In this document: in pieces, positions 24,367-33,780 of the stretch
How the letters are laid out: each line of letters opens with the position of its first letter
Numbering within the stretch: the stretch's first letter is position 1
Notes under the pieces: model-generated
What the model saw: the letters and a program-made list of their open reading frames with translations, nothing else
What the model was told of the DNA's origin: nothing
Databases searched by the model: none
Made by a program: the position numbers and the translations under genes
Assembly (NCBI GenBank): GCA_963827735.1
Contig: CAWHBO010000001.1
Coordinates: forward strand, 43,219 to 107,218
DNA: 64,000 nucleotides
Direction of reading: 5' to 3'
From: CAWHBO01 sp963827735
Lineage (GTDB): Bacteria; Patescibacteriota; Patescibacteriia; Patescibacteriales; UBA12075

Positions 24367-25473
24367 TTAATATTTTAATTTTGATTGAATGATGATATTT
24401 TGACAAATTCCCATCAACACCAAGCTTGATAGGATTGCCGAACCTCCATAACTTAAAAATGGCAGGGAAATACCTACCACTGGCAATAAACCTATATTCA
24501 TACCAATATTAATAAACATTTCAATAAAAATCAAGGCCCCGCTCCCCAAAAGGAAATAAATACCAAAATTGTTGCTGCTATTCTTGGCTGATTTTATTAA
24601 TCTTAGGTAAAAAATAACAAAAAAACCAATTACCAAACAAACCCCAAGAAATCCCAATTCCTCTGAAATTACCGCAAAGATGAAATCATTTTGAGATTCC
24701 GGTAAAAATTTTAATTGAGATTGAGAACCAAAACCAACGCCTCTTCCAATCAATCCTCCCGCGCCAATAGCTATGGTTGCTTGTCTTATATTATATCCTT
24801 CTTCCAGGGAACCGGTGTCGGGCCTTAAAAAAGTCATGACTCTTTCTTTCTGATAATCCTGAAAGAAAAATAACCAAGCGCCTACAAACATCATCAAGCC
24901 GGCAATCACCAGCATAAAAATGTATTTTTTTTTGAAGCCTGAAAACAAGAGCATCACCACCCAAATCACAACCAAGATCAAAGCCGATCCAAAATCCGGT
25001 TGCCTTAAAACCAGGAGCACGAACAACAAAGCGCTTATTCCGGTGACAGCCATGTGCCTCAGGGGATGATTCTGGATGTTGTGGCTTGAAAAATATTTTG
25101 CTAAAAAAATTATCAAGATTATTTTGGCAATTTCAACCGGCTGCAAGCTCATAACTCCGAAAATATCGTACCACCCTCTTGTCCCTCTCACCACTTTCCC
25201 GAAAAATAGCACGCCGAGCAAAAGCAAAAAACCAAAGGCATAAAGCAAGTTGCTGAAACTGGAATAATTGTTAAAATCTATAAAGCAAAGTCCAAAAGTC
25301 AAGACGATTCCAATCACAACAAACAGAATCTGCTTATGGAAATTATCCAAATTGTTCCCTCCATGGCTTAAAGCAATGCTATAGATTTCAACCAGCCCGA
25401 AACTCATAAGAAGAACAACGGAAAAAAACAATATCCAATCTATTTTTTTCAAATAAAGCAAGATCTTATTCAT
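24367..25473 (-). CDS. rodA: Rod shape-determining protein RodA (SEDS glycosyltransferase)
   Basis: Peptidoglycan glycosyltransferase of the SEDS family, 368 residues with about ten membrane helices. The key Asp-containing motif RQPDFGSALI is at residues 152-161, and the C-terminal SEDS signature LPVVGISLPFLSYGGSAIL near residue 335. The absence of a long extracellular loop and the spacing fit RodA rather than FtsW, though in such genomes one SEDS protein may do both tasks. The start overlaps the end of the upstream gene by eight bases, so they form an operon. Confidence 0.93.
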   Translation of the reverse strand: MNKILLYLKKIDWILFFSVVLLMSFGLVEIYSIALSHGGNNLDNFHKQILFVVIGIVLTFGLCFIDFNNYSSFSNLLYAFGFLLLLGVLFFGKVVRGTRGWYDIFGVMSLQPVEIAKIILIIFLAKYFSSHNIQNHPLRHMAVTGISALLFVLLVLRQPDFGSALILVVIWVVMLLFSGFKKKYIFMLVIAGLMMFVGAWLFFFQDYQKERVMTFLRPDTGSLEEGYNIRQATIAIGAGGLIGRGVGFGSQSQLKFLPESQNDFIFAVISEELGFLGVCLVIGFFVIFYLRLIKSAKNSSNNFGIYFLLGSGALIFIEMFINIGMNIGLLPVVGISLPFLSYGGSAILSSLVLMGICQNIIIQSKLKY

Positions 25474-26491
25474 AGTTTAAATCCTCTCCCCTGCCCTCAA
25501 ATTCCATGTACACGCTGTCATCAAAAATATCTATTTCCGGTTGAATCGTGATATCTCTCACCGCTCCAATTCGACCAGGGATGGTTAGCCCTACCTTCCT
25601 TATGTCTCCGGCTTTTATTTTTTCAACAGTTATCTGACTGATTCCCAAAAGACTGCTGTTTCCATAGAAGAAAATGTTTAATGGCACTTCCCAAAAATTA
25701 AAGACTGAGTTATTTTGTAAAGAAAAATCAAAACTGTTCAGCGGTATTTTTTCGGTAAGACTGGAAGAATTTGCCGACGTATATTTTAGGTCTTTATAAT
25801 CAAAATTGATCCGATCATTTAAAAAGTCCTGGTAATCGGAGATTTTTTTGGAATCGATTCTTTTCCAGTTTTCTTTAAAAAAAACAATGGCAGCGTTTGA
25901 TGGCTTGCTGCCATGTTCGTTTGCAAGAGAAATCAGATTTTTTGTCTGCCCCGGAAGAATAAAACTTTTAACCATATCGGTTTTCCCGGTATCAGAATAA
26001 AAATAATACTCAAGTTGCGCCCAGCTCATTGTGTTAGGATTCGTTACTTCAACAAAATAACTGTACAAATCAAGATCAGCTTCAATTACAATCACTTCGC
26101 CAATGATAAGATCTTTCGGCATCCTTTCCAGGACCATACCGTGATTGATTGGCGCCGCTTGCATCAGATTAGAAAACATTGCTCTATCGGCGCGAATATC
26201 AAAAAAATAATATTTTCCAAAAGTAAAAAAGAAAATTGACCAGGTAACAGCTCCTAAAACGCCTAAAATTATATAAATAACTTTTTTAAAAAAAGGAATT
26301 TTTGTTATAAACCAAAATCCAAAATTCATTTTTCCAATCGTAAGACCGGCCGGATCGTGATATCGGTTGATGTTGATATTTTTTTTCTGTTTTTCTATCC
26401 CTTCCAAATCTTGTGACATAACCAAATCATCTGATTCACCTGGCTTATATTCAATATTTTTTTGTTTTTTCAGCAAATTTATCATAACCAT
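25466..26491 (-). CDS. Membrane-anchored protein of unknown function, upstream of rodA
   Basis: 341 residues from ATG 26491. A charged cytoplasmic N-terminus of about 65 residues leads to one hydrophobic helix (VIYIILGVLGAVTWSIFFFTF), then an external region of about 250 residues rich in beta-strand-like segments (YSYFVEVTNPNTMSWAQLEYYFY, IFFYGNSSLLGISQITVEKI). No catalytic motif or known family is recognised. The upstream ATG at 26575 was rejected because the intervening residues are an unrelated hydrophobic stretch and would overlap the gyrB leader. Coupling to rodA by an eight-base overlap suggests an envelope role. Function is not assigned. Confidence 0.75.
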   Translation of the reverse strand: MVMINLLKKQKNIEYKPGESDDLVMSQDLEGIEKQKKNININRYHDPAGLTIGKMNFGFWFITKIPFFKKVIYIILGVLGAVTWSIFFFTFGKYYFFDIRADRAMFSNLMQAAPINHGMVLERMPKDLIIGEVIVIEADLDLYSYFVEVTNPNTMSWAQLEYYFYSDTGKTDMVKSFILPGQTKNLISLANEHGSKPSNAAIVFFKENWKRIDSKKISDYQDFLNDRINFDYKDLKYTSANSSSLTEKIPLNSFDFSLQNNSVFNFWEVPLNIFFYGNSSLLGISQITVEKIKAGDIRKVGLTIPGRIGAVRDITIQPEIDIFDDSVYMEFEGRGEDLNYE

Positions 26492-26572
26492 ATAATAACA
26501 GACAATGATATTTTTGGCAAACAAAAACCCTTGTATTATCCATAAATTTTTGATAAAATATAAACAGTCGAG

Positions 26573-26634
26573 CACCCATAAAAACGGGTATTTTTGTTTA
26601 AAAAACTTTTAAAAAAGTCCCTGTATCGGGCTTA
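26573..26634 (+). promoter_or_regulatory. gyrB leader with two small hairpins
   Basis: ACCC-ATAAAAAC-GGGT followed by ATTTTTG (26573-26596), then AGTCC-CTGTATC-GGGCTT (26616-26632) shortly before the ATG at 26647. The first resembles a weak terminator in the leader. Confidence 0.35.
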
Positions 26635-26646
26635 AAAAAGAAGCTT

Positions 26647-28692
26647 ATGCCAGCAGAAAATAAACTAAAACCAAAGTCAGATTACGGAGCAGATTCCATA
26701 ACAGTGCTTGAAGGTTTGGATCCGGTCAGAAAACGCCCGGGAATGTATATTGGATCGACATCCACCACCGGTCTTCATCATTTGATCTGGGAAGTTGTTG
26801 ACAATGGCATTGATGAAGCCATGGCTGGCTATGCCAGTGAAATTACGGTCGCGCTTCTGGACGACGGCATGGTGCGCGTAACTGACAATGGACGCGGCAT
26901 ACCTGTTGGAATCCATAAAGTCACCGGAGTCAGCGCCTTGGAAACTGTTATGACAAAACTTCATGCCGGCGGAAAATTCGGCGGAGAAAACAGCAGCTAC
27001 AAAGCGTCCGGCGGTTTGCATGGAGTCGGAGTTTCTGTCGTCAACGCGCTCTCTGTGTATATGAAGGCGGAAATCCACTCAAACGATGGTAAAATTTACG
27101 TCCAGGAATATAAAGCCGGCAAACCGGTTAAAAAAGTGGCGCCAATTGGAAAAACCGACCACACCGGCACGATCATGACTTTTAAACCAGACCCAACAAT
27201 TTTTCCTGATACGGAATTTAAATGGGGGGTGATCCTTGATCATTTGCGCCAGCAAGTTTATCTTAACAAGGGCATATCGCTTACCGTTACCGATGAAAGA
27301 AAAGATCATAGGCAAAAAAAATACAAATTTTATTTTGAAGGCGGAATAAAATCATATATTCAGACTTTAAATCGCAACAAAGAGGTAAAAAATCCGACTG
27401 TATTTTACATTGAAAAAGAAATCAATGAATCTCTGGTTGAAGTTGCGTTGCAGTACAATGATGAATTCAATGAACTTGTGCTGGCTTTTGCGAACAACAT
27501 ATACAATCCGGAAGGCGGCACTCATCTGGCCGGTTTCCGCTCAGCCCTGACCAGAACTCTAAACAATTATGCCCGAAGCCAAAATCTTTTAAAAGAAAAA
27601 GAAGAGAACCTGACCGGCGAAGATGTCCGGGAAGGCCTGACCGCCATCATCAGCATCAAGCTGCTTGAGCCTCAATTTGAAGGCCAAACGAAAGGAAAAC
27701 TTGGAAACGCGGAAATTAAAGCTTATGTAGAACAGATCTTCGGTGAAGGTTTCGCCATATTTTTAGAAGAACATCCCAAAGAAGCTCAAGCGATCGTTGG
27801 TAAGTGTATTCTTTCTTCGCAAGCCAGAATGGCCGCCAGGACCGCCCGCGCTTCAATCCTTAGAAAAGGAGCCTTGGACGGCATGACTTTGCCGGGCAAA
27901 CTCGCTGACTGCTCCAGCCGAAAAGCTGAAGAATGCGAACTTTATATCGTTGAGGGAGACTCAGCCGGAGGTTCCGCCAAGCAAGGAAGAAACCGCCGCT
28001 TTCAAGCCATACTCCCCTTGCGCGGAAAGATTCTTAACGTAGAAAGAGCTCGCCTTGATAAGATGCTGGAAAACAATGAAATAAAAAATCTGGTCATCGC
28101 CCTCGGCACGAACATAGATGATCAATTTGATATCACCAAACTCAGATACAGCCGGGTCGTCATCATGACCGATGCTGACGTTGACGGAGCTCATATCAGA
28201 ACTCTTCTGTTAACTTTATTTTTCCGGCATTTCACCCCCCTGGTTACGCTGGGGCATCTTTATGTCGCTCAACCGCCGTTGTATCAAGTTAAAAAAGGCG
28301 CCAGTTTTAAATATGCCTACAACGAAGAAGAAAAAAACCAGCTGATCAAAGAGCTGGGCGGAGTTGAGGCTGAAGTTGTTGAGAGCAATGAAGAAGGCTC
28401 TGAAGAAGAAGCGGAAACCGAAGATACCACAAATGAAGAGCAGGAAGCCAAAAAAGATGTTAAAAAAGCCAGCAAAATCATCATCCAAAGATATAAAGGC
28501 TTGGGGGAAATGAACCCGGAACAGCTTTGGGAAACAACCATGAACCCCAAAACCCGCATCATGTCGCAAGTTACCGTTGACGATGCCGCTCTGGCTGACC
28601 AGATTTTTGACATGCTTATGGGCGGAGATGTCGCTCCCCGCAAAAAGTTTATTCAGACACACGCGAAAAAGGTTGAAAATCTAGATATCTAA
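26647..28692 (+). CDS. gyrB: DNA gyrase subunit B
   Basis: Type IIA topoisomerase ATPase subunit, 681 residues. GHKL ATPase: LEGLDPVRKRPGMYIGSTS, EVVDNGIDEA, DNGRGIPVGIH and GLHGVGVSVVNALS. The transducer domain follows, then TOPRIM: YIVEGDSAGGSAKQGRNR near residue 438 and DADVDGAHI near residue 510. The C-terminal QRYKGLGEMNPEQLWETTM is typical of GyrB/ParE. An acidic low-complexity insert (GSEEEAETEDTTNEEQEAKK, about residues 582-612) lies just before it, longer than usual. GyrB rather than ParE is the default reading; gyrA is not in the window. Confidence 0.95.
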   Translation: MPAENKLKPKSDYGADSITVLEGLDPVRKRPGMYIGSTSTTGLHHLIWEVVDNGIDEAMAGYASEITVALLDDGMVRVTDNGRGIPVGIHKVTGVSALETVMTKLHAGGKFGGENSSYKASGGLHGVGVSVVNALSVYMKAEIHSNDGKIYVQEYKAGKPVKKVAPIGKTDHTGTIMTFKPDPTIFPDTEFKWGVILDHLRQQVYLNKGISLTVTDERKDHRQKKYKFYFEGGIKSYIQTLNRNKEVKNPTVFYIEKEINESLVEVALQYNDEFNELVLAFANNIYNPEGGTHLAGFRSALTRTLNNYARSQNLLKEKEENLTGEDVREGLTAIISIKLLEPQFEGQTKGKLGNAEIKAYVEQIFGEGFAIFLEEHPKEAQAIVGKCILSSQARMAARTARASILRKGALDGMTLPGKLADCSSRKAEECELYIVEGDSAGGSAKQGRNRRFQAILPLRGKILNVERARLDKMLENNEIKNLVIALGTNIDDQFDITKLRYSRVVIMTDADVDGAHIRTLLLTLFFRHFTPLVTLGHLYVAQPPLYQVKKGASFKYAYNEEEKNQLIKELGGVEAEVVESNEEGSEEEAETEDTTNEEQEAKKDVKKASKIIIQRYKGLGEMNPEQLWETTMNPKTRIMSQVTVDDAALADQIFDMLMGGDVAPRKKFIQTHAKKVENLDI

Positions 28693-28707
28693 AAAATATC
28701 AGAATAC

Positions 28708-28741
28708 AAAAAACGGGAGTCAAAAAAGATTCCCGTTTTTA
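28708..28741. terminator. Bidirectional terminator between gyrB and acetate-CoA ligase gene
   Basis: Stem AAAAACGGGAGTC / GATTCCCGTTTTT (one G-T pair), loop AAAAAA, with A and T runs on both sides; the flanking genes converge. Confidence 0.88.
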
Positions 28742-28748
28742 TATTTAC

Positions 28749-30848
28749 TTATTTTCCACAAAGTAATATTTTTGCATCCAGCACCACTCCCCCTTTTGCG
28801 TCTATTGCGAACGGATTGATGTCCAATTCCTTGATTTCAGGAAAATCCGCAATGAGTCTGGAAAATTTATACAAGATGAATTGAAGATCATCCAAGTTAA
28901 CCCCAGGCATTCCTCGATAACCTTTCAGCAGGGTAAAAATTTTCGTTTTCTCCATGATTTTTTTCGCATCGCACATGTCAATTGGCAGCAAGGCAATCGC
29001 TGTATCCTTATAAACTTCAACTGCCGTTCCGCCTCTTCCAAATGCAATCACCGGTCCAAAAATATCGTCCTTCTTCGCTCCGATCAAAAGCTCATAAGTC
29101 TTCTTCACCATCCCTTCAATCAAAACTCCTTGGATGGCGGCCTTCGGCATTTTCTTTTTTACGGAACTAATGATTTTCGTAAAAGCATCTTTTGCTTCCT
29201 TGCTTGAGCCTATGTTCAGCATAACACCCCCCGCATCGGTTTTATGGATGATATCAGATGAAAGAATTTTCATCGCGGCTGGAAAGCCGATTTTTTTTGC
29301 TGCTTCGCCTGCTTGTTTGACTGTTTTAACTACAGCGTTTTTTACCACCGGAATTTTGTAATTCTTGAGGAAAATTTTTGCTTCCACCTCATTTAAAGCC
29401 ACACGCCCCGCTTGTAATGCGTTTGCTATGATTTTCTTGTTCGCTTTCATATTTGGTGAAAAAACCGGTGCTGATTTTGAACATTCCGACCCGCTGGAAT
29501 TCGCGTAAATCTTGTTTATGTAAGAAAAGCTCTTAATCGCATCTTCCGGCTCACTATATATCGGGATGTTGCCTTGTTCCAAAATCTTTCCACCTTCAGC
29601 GACTGCCGCTCCACCCATCCAGGAAGCATAGATTGTTTTCTTTTTTAAATTCTTTTCCGCTAACAACGCTTTAGCGGTAGCGGTCGGATTGGTCATTGAT
29701 TGCGGTGTCAGGACCACAAGCACGGCATCAGCGGCATCATCACTCAGGCAAACATCCAAAGTTTTGGCATACCTCTCCGGATCAGCGTCACCCAAAATGT
29801 CCACCGGATTGCTATGGCTCCAGTTTGGCGGCAAAAAAGTGTTTAACTTGTCAATGGTAGCTTTTTTAAGCTCGGCAATATGGCTGCCGGATGACATCAA
29901 AGCGTCGGCAACAATCACCCCCGGTCCGCCGGCATTCGTAACCACGCACATCCTGTTGCCTTTGGGAATCGGTTGCATCGCCAAAGCTCGCGCAACATGG
30001 AAAAGATTTTCAATCGTTTCCACGCGAATGATGCCGGCTTTTTCAAAAGCGGCGGAAAAAACCTCGTCATCCCCCACAATACTGCCGGTGTGCGACTTGG
30101 CGGCTTGCGCTCCGGCCGAAGTTCTTCCGACCTTAAGGATAACGATCGGCTTCTTCTTTGAAAGCGCTTTGGCCGCTCTTATGAATTTTTCCGCATTGCC
30201 GATGGATTCCATGTAGATGATGATGCTTTCAGTTTCGGGATCAGTCGCCAGATAATCTATCAGGTCGCTGAAATCCACGTCCAGCATGGATCCAATGGAG
30301 ATAAAATGTGAAAAGCCGACATTGTTTATAAGCGACCAATCCAGGATCGCGGTGCATAAAGCTCCTGATTGAGATATGAAAGCAATCTTGCCCTTAAGCG
30401 CCATGAGCGGGGCAAAACTGGCGTTAAGTCCGAGCGACGGACGGATAAACCCAAGGCAATTGGGGCCGATGATATGCATTTTATGTTTTTTTGCCGTTGC
30501 CAAAATTTGTTCGCCAAGCTTTTTCCCTTCCTCTCCGATTTCACTGAAGCCGGATGAAATGATGACAATTCCTGACACATGCGCTTCACCGCATTCCAAA
30601 ACGATACTAGGCACGGTTACGGCAGGCGTGGCAATGATTGCCAGATCAATCTGCCCGCTAATATCCTTAACTGATTTAAAAGTCTTGCGGCCCAAAATGC
30701 TATCACGCTTGTTGTTTACCGGACAAATCTCGCCTGGGTATTCAGAATTCACAAGATTGCTCATAAGCGCATAACCGACGCTTCCCTCGCGTTCCGATGC
30801 GCCGATGATGGCGATCTTTTTCGGATTAAACATTTTATCTAGTTGCAT
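28749..30848 (-). CDS. Acetate-CoA ligase (ADP-forming), fused alpha-beta
   Basis: NDP-forming acyl-CoA synthetase of 699 residues that makes ATP from acetyl-CoA with release of acetate, a common energy step in fermenting CPR bacteria and archaea. Domain order: CoA-binding Rossmann (KKIAIIGASEREGSVGYALM, residues 9-28), two succinyl-CoA-ligase-like domains with FISQSGALC and the phospho-histidine region KSHTGSIVG (residues 253-261), then a C-terminal ATP-grasp domain (about 470-699) with AMKILSSDIIHKTDAGGVML and GRGGTAVEV. Both alpha and beta parts are complete and fused. Acyl specificity is inferred from family. Confidence 0.93.
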   Translation of the reverse strand: MQLDKMFNPKKIAIIGASEREGSVGYALMSNLVNSEYPGEICPVNNKRDSILGRKTFKSVKDISGQIDLAIIATPAVTVPSIVLECGEAHVSGIVIISSGFSEIGEEGKKLGEQILATAKKHKMHIIGPNCLGFIRPSLGLNASFAPLMALKGKIAFISQSGALCTAILDWSLINNVGFSHFISIGSMLDVDFSDLIDYLATDPETESIIIYMESIGNAEKFIRAAKALSKKKPIVILKVGRTSAGAQAAKSHTGSIVGDDEVFSAAFEKAGIIRVETIENLFHVARALAMQPIPKGNRMCVVTNAGGPGVIVADALMSSGSHIAELKKATIDKLNTFLPPNWSHSNPVDILGDADPERYAKTLDVCLSDDAADAVLVVLTPQSMTNPTATAKALLAEKNLKKKTIYASWMGGAAVAEGGKILEQGNIPIYSEPEDAIKSFSYINKIYANSSGSECSKSAPVFSPNMKANKKIIANALQAGRVALNEVEAKIFLKNYKIPVVKNAVVKTVKQAGEAAKKIGFPAAMKILSSDIIHKTDAGGVMLNIGSSKEAKDAFTKIISSVKKKMPKAAIQGVLIEGMVKKTYELLIGAKKDDIFGPVIAFGRGGTAVEVYKDTAIALLPIDMCDAKKIMEKTKIFTLLKGYRGMPGVNLDDLQFILYKFSRLIADFPEIKELDINPFAIDAKGGVVLDAKILLCGK

Positions 30849-30919
30849 AATTGCTATTTTTAAAAATAAATTATTAACATGCTTTTATTATAGCATAATT
30901 TACAGTGGGATAAAAAAGG

Positions 30920-30948
30920 TTGACTTTTTTATATAAATATAGTATAAA
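30920..30948 (+). promoter_or_regulatory. typA promoter
   Basis: TTGACT (30920-30925), 17-bp spacer, TATAAA (30943-30948), which puts transcription start near 30955 and leaves a leader of about 85 bases. Confidence 0.65.
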
Positions 30949-30958
30949 TATAAATAAG

Positions 30959-31010
30959 GCGTTTTATCTTAAAAACGCGTTTATCTGCTTCTGAAAAGGC
31001 AGTTTTTATT
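30959..31010 (+). promoter_or_regulatory. typA leader with two hairpins, possible attenuator
   Basis: First hairpin GCGTTTT / AAAACGC (30959-30977). Second hairpin CTGCTT-CTGAAA-AGGCAG (30985-31002) followed directly by TTTTTATTTTTG, like an intrinsic terminator, about 30 bases ahead of the ATG at 31041. Confidence 0.5.
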
Positions 31011-31040
31011 TTTGTTTAATATAAGCTAAAATTATAAGAT

Positions 31041-32837
31041 ATGGAAATCAGAAACATTGCCATCATTGCCCACGTAGACCATGGCAAAACCACTTTAACC
31101 GACGCTTTGATGCGCCAGACCGGCATGGCAGAGGCAGGAGTCAGCATGGATTCAAACGCCTTGGAATTGGAACGCGGCATCACGATTTATTCCAAAAATA
31201 CTTCTGTGTTGTATAAAGACACAAAAATCAATATTGTAGACACTCCTGGTCACGCTGATTTCGGTTCTGAAGTTGAACGGGTTTTAAGATCAATTGATTC
31301 CGTACTTTTGGTGGTTGACGCGCAGGAAGGGCCGATGCCGCAGACAAAATTTGTTTTAAAAAAATCACTTAACCTGGGGCTCAAGCCGATTGTGGTCATA
31401 AACAAAATTGACAAACCCGCCGCCCGACCGGATGAAGTGCAGGAAATGGTGTATGAGTTATTTTTAGACCTGGGAGCGACAGACGAACAATTGAATTTCA
31501 CCACGATTTTTGCGATTGCCAAAACCGGAGTGGCGATGGCAAAACCCGGAGATGAACAAAAAGATCTGTCCCCGCTCCTGGACGCGATTCTCAAGGAAGT
31601 GCCGATTGCTTCCAGTTTAGAGGCTAATCTTTTGCCGCTTCGCGTACAACCCTTCAATCTTGGTTACGACAACTTCTTGGGACGCTTGGCTGTGGGCAGG
31701 ATCTATGAAGGAACGATAAAAAAAGCCGGCACCGTCGTCATAAAAAGCGCCGGAAAGGAAAACCGCACCGGAAAAATCAACAAACTTTATACTTTTCAAG
31801 GCCTTACCAGAAAAGAAGTTGATGAGGCGGTTGCCGGCGATATCGTCATGATTGCCGGACTGCCCAACATTTTTATCGGTGAAACCATTTGCGATAACGC
31901 TGATCAGGAAATCTTGCCGGCCATCAACATTGATGAACCGACAATTTCTCTTAACTTTTTGGTAAACAACTCCCCCTTCGCGGGCCGTGAAGGCAAGCTG
32001 GTCACGAATCGCCAAATCAAAGAAAGACTGGAAAGAGAACTGGAAATTAACGTCGGTCTCAAGATTGATTTCTCCAGCACCGATCATTATAAAGTGTACG
32101 GCCGGGGCGAAATGCATATCGCGATCCTTTTGGAAAACATGCGCCGCGAAGGCTATGAGATGCAGATTTCCATGCCGCACGTGATCATCAAAGAAGAAAA
32201 TGGAGAAAAGCTTGAGCCTTACGAAGAAGTTACAATCAACATCCCGAACGATATGGCCGGACCAGTCATTGAAAAACTTTCCAAAAGGCAGGGCCGGATG
32301 CTTGAGATGAAGCCGGAGCACGGGACAACCAGAATTGTGTTTGAAATGCCGACGCGCGGTCTCTTGGGCTATCGCAGCGACTTTATCGTAGATACCAGAG
32401 GCGAGGGCATCCTTTATTCCCGAGTCATCGGCTTCAAACCGTATGCCGGCAAGATTGAAAAACACGATGTCGGTTCCATGATATCCATGGCCAGCGGCAA
32501 GGCTTTGGCTTTTTCACTTTTTAACCTCCAAGATCGCGGATCCTTATACATACCCGCCAACACGGAAGTGTATGAAGGCATGGTGGTGGGCGACGTATCC
32601 AAAGGCAACGACATGTCAGTAAATCCGATCAAAGGAAAACAGCTTACAAACATGCGGGCTTCCGGATCGGACGAAGCGATCCGCTTGACTCCCCCGCTGG
32701 AACTGAGCTTGGAAAGAGGAATGAGCGTCATGAAAGACGATGAATATCTTGAAATAACACCCAAAAGCGTGCGTTTAAGAAAACAGCTTTTAAAAGAAGT
32801 GCAAAGAGTCCAATCCGCTAGAAGAAGCAAAGATTAA
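31041..32837 (+). CDS. typA: Ribosome-associated GTPase TypA/BipA
   Basis: Translational GTPase of 598 residues, implicated in 50S assembly and stress/cold growth. G1 AHVDHGKTTL, G2 region RGITIYSKN, G3 DTPGHADFGSEV, G4 NKIDKP. EF-G-like domains follow, with the TypA-specific GRGEMHIAILLENMRREGYE and MPTRGLLGYRSDFI, and the C-terminal domain ends near VQSARRSKD. Full length for the family. No Shine-Dalgarno is present (ATAAGATATG). Driven by its own promoter with a hairpin leader. Confidence 0.96.
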   Translation: MEIRNIAIIAHVDHGKTTLTDALMRQTGMAEAGVSMDSNALELERGITIYSKNTSVLYKDTKINIVDTPGHADFGSEVERVLRSIDSVLLVVDAQEGPMPQTKFVLKKSLNLGLKPIVVINKIDKPAARPDEVQEMVYELFLDLGATDEQLNFTTIFAIAKTGVAMAKPGDEQKDLSPLLDAILKEVPIASSLEANLLPLRVQPFNLGYDNFLGRLAVGRIYEGTIKKAGTVVIKSAGKENRTGKINKLYTFQGLTRKEVDEAVAGDIVMIAGLPNIFIGETICDNADQEILPAINIDEPTISLNFLVNNSPFAGREGKLVTNRQIKERLERELEINVGLKIDFSSTDHYKVYGRGEMHIAILLENMRREGYEMQISMPHVIIKEENGEKLEPYEEVTINIPNDMAGPVIEKLSKRQGRMLEMKPEHGTTRIVFEMPTRGLLGYRSDFIVDTRGEGILYSRVIGFKPYAGKIEKHDVGSMISMASGKALAFSLFNLQDRGSLYIPANTEVYEGMVVGDVSKGNDMSVNPIKGKQLTNMRASGSDEAIRLTPPLELSLERGMSVMKDDEYLEITPKSVRLRKQLLKEVQRVQSARRSKD

Positions 32838-32847
32838 CCACTTTTAT

Positions 32848-32886
32848 AAAAGGCCTTTACAATGCATGATTGTAAAGGCCTTTTTA
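32848..32886. terminator. Bidirectional terminator after typA
   Basis: Perfect 16-bp stem AAAAGGCCTTTACAAT / ATTGTAAAGGCCTTTT with loop GCATG and flanking T-run; convergent with the Nudix-like gene. Confidence 0.9.
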
Positions 32887-32902
32887 TTTGATGAACAAAA
32901 TT

Positions 32903-33448
32903 TTAAAGTATATTTTTTGCTGTCATAAAATCATATAAGCTTTTTATGGTGGACTGGTTCAGATTTGGCACAAATCTTTGGCTTTCGGCGTCACTCATGT
33001 TTAACAGCTTATCAATCGGCCAAGCTTCAAATTCTTCACCGGTTCCTGATTTCAAATTGGTCACAGCGTTATCATATATAAAAAGATATTTGCTCTTAAA
33101 GGCGTTGTTAACAATCCCCTTAACGAGCGGCTGGGATTTAATCTCTTCTTTATCAACAAAAATCAAGTCAGCCACATTGATTGGAAGTCCGGTTTTGTTT
33201 TTGATTTCATTAAATGCGGCTTTTTTATAGCTGTCGCCTCTCTCCACATGGCACCCGATGCAAGCGTCAAGCAATCCGGGATAAATTTCTTTTTGCTTGG
33301 ACCGGCGCTCAAAAATCATTTCTTTTTGCGGCGTCACAAAAAAAACATGGACTTCCCTGTGCAACAAGCCTTTTTTGTGGATGTTTTCCCTGGTTTCTTT
33401 GCCGATGATTTTGTCTTTATCATCAACAACATTTAAGATTTGCGGCAT
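32903..33448 (-). CDS. Nudix-fold protein (IDI-like) with degenerate Nudix box
   Basis: 181 residues with the layout of isopentenyl-diphosphate-isomerase-like Nudix proteins: ILNVVDDKDKIIGKETR at the N-terminus, LLHREVHVFFVTPQKEMIFERR, and YPGLLDACIGCHVERGDS. The Nudix box itself is weak: the key GG becomes GC, the box Glu after the second Gly is Asp, and the catalytic RE-x-x-EE reads NEIKNKT. Metal-dependent hydrolysis is therefore doubtful, and the protein may be a binding or otherwise repurposed Nudix fold. It stands alone on the minus strand. Confidence 0.82.
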   Translation of the reverse strand: MPQILNVVDDKDKIIGKETRENIHKKGLLHREVHVFFVTPQKEMIFERRSKQKEIYPGLLDACIGCHVERGDSYKKAAFNEIKNKTGLPINVADLIFVDKEEIKSQPLVKGIVNNAFKSKYLFIYDNAVTNLKSGTGEEFEAWPIDKLLNMSDAESQRFVPNLNQSTIKSLYDFMTAKNIL

Positions 33449-33519
33449 ATAAAAAATTTTAAAAATTATTTTAGAATATACTTTATATAAAAATCATCTC
33501 ATATCTCCGGATTTTAGTC

Positions 33520-33566
33520 AAAAAAAATAAGCCCGAAATGTCAGTTTGAAATGACATTTGGGGCTC
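33520..33566 (-). terminator. Intrinsic terminator of the 54-aa protein gene
   Basis: Stem AGCCC-AAATGTCA pairing with TGACATTT-GGGCT (33530-33543 with 33552-33565), and a T-run on the minus-strand transcript. Confidence 0.85.
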
Positions 33567-33579
33567 AAGATTGTTTTAT

Positions 33580-33744
33580 TTACCGAGCTTGCTCAGTAAA
33601 TATGTTTCCATGGGGAGGAGCTTTATAATACTTTTCTTCAAGAACCATAGCGGTAATGACTATTATAGCCGTTACTATACCAATGACCGCTACTCCTCCC
33701 ATCGGCGTGAGAGTCTTCATGATTTTATTTATTAACTTTTTCAT
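33580..33744 (-). CDS. Small single-pass membrane protein, 54 aa
   Basis: Reads MKKLINKIMKTLTPMGGVAV and on through one clear transmembrane helix (VAVIGIVTAIIVITAMVLE, residues 18-36) to a short polar tail ending FTEQAR. No family recognised. Although below usual ORF cut-offs it is a well-formed gene: AAAGGAG lies just upstream of the ATG, a TTGACA-17-TATATT promoter is at 33781-33809 and a strong terminator follows. Basic residues precede the helix, so the C-terminus is probably outside. The strong Shine-Dalgarno differs from most genes here and hints at a separate origin or high expression. Confidence 0.78.
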   Translation of the reverse strand: MKKLINKIMKTLTPMGGVAVIGIVTAIIVITAMVLEEKYYKAPPHGNIFTEQAR

Positions 33745-33780
33745 TTTTCTCCTTTTTGTTGTATGTTTTATTATGTTTTA

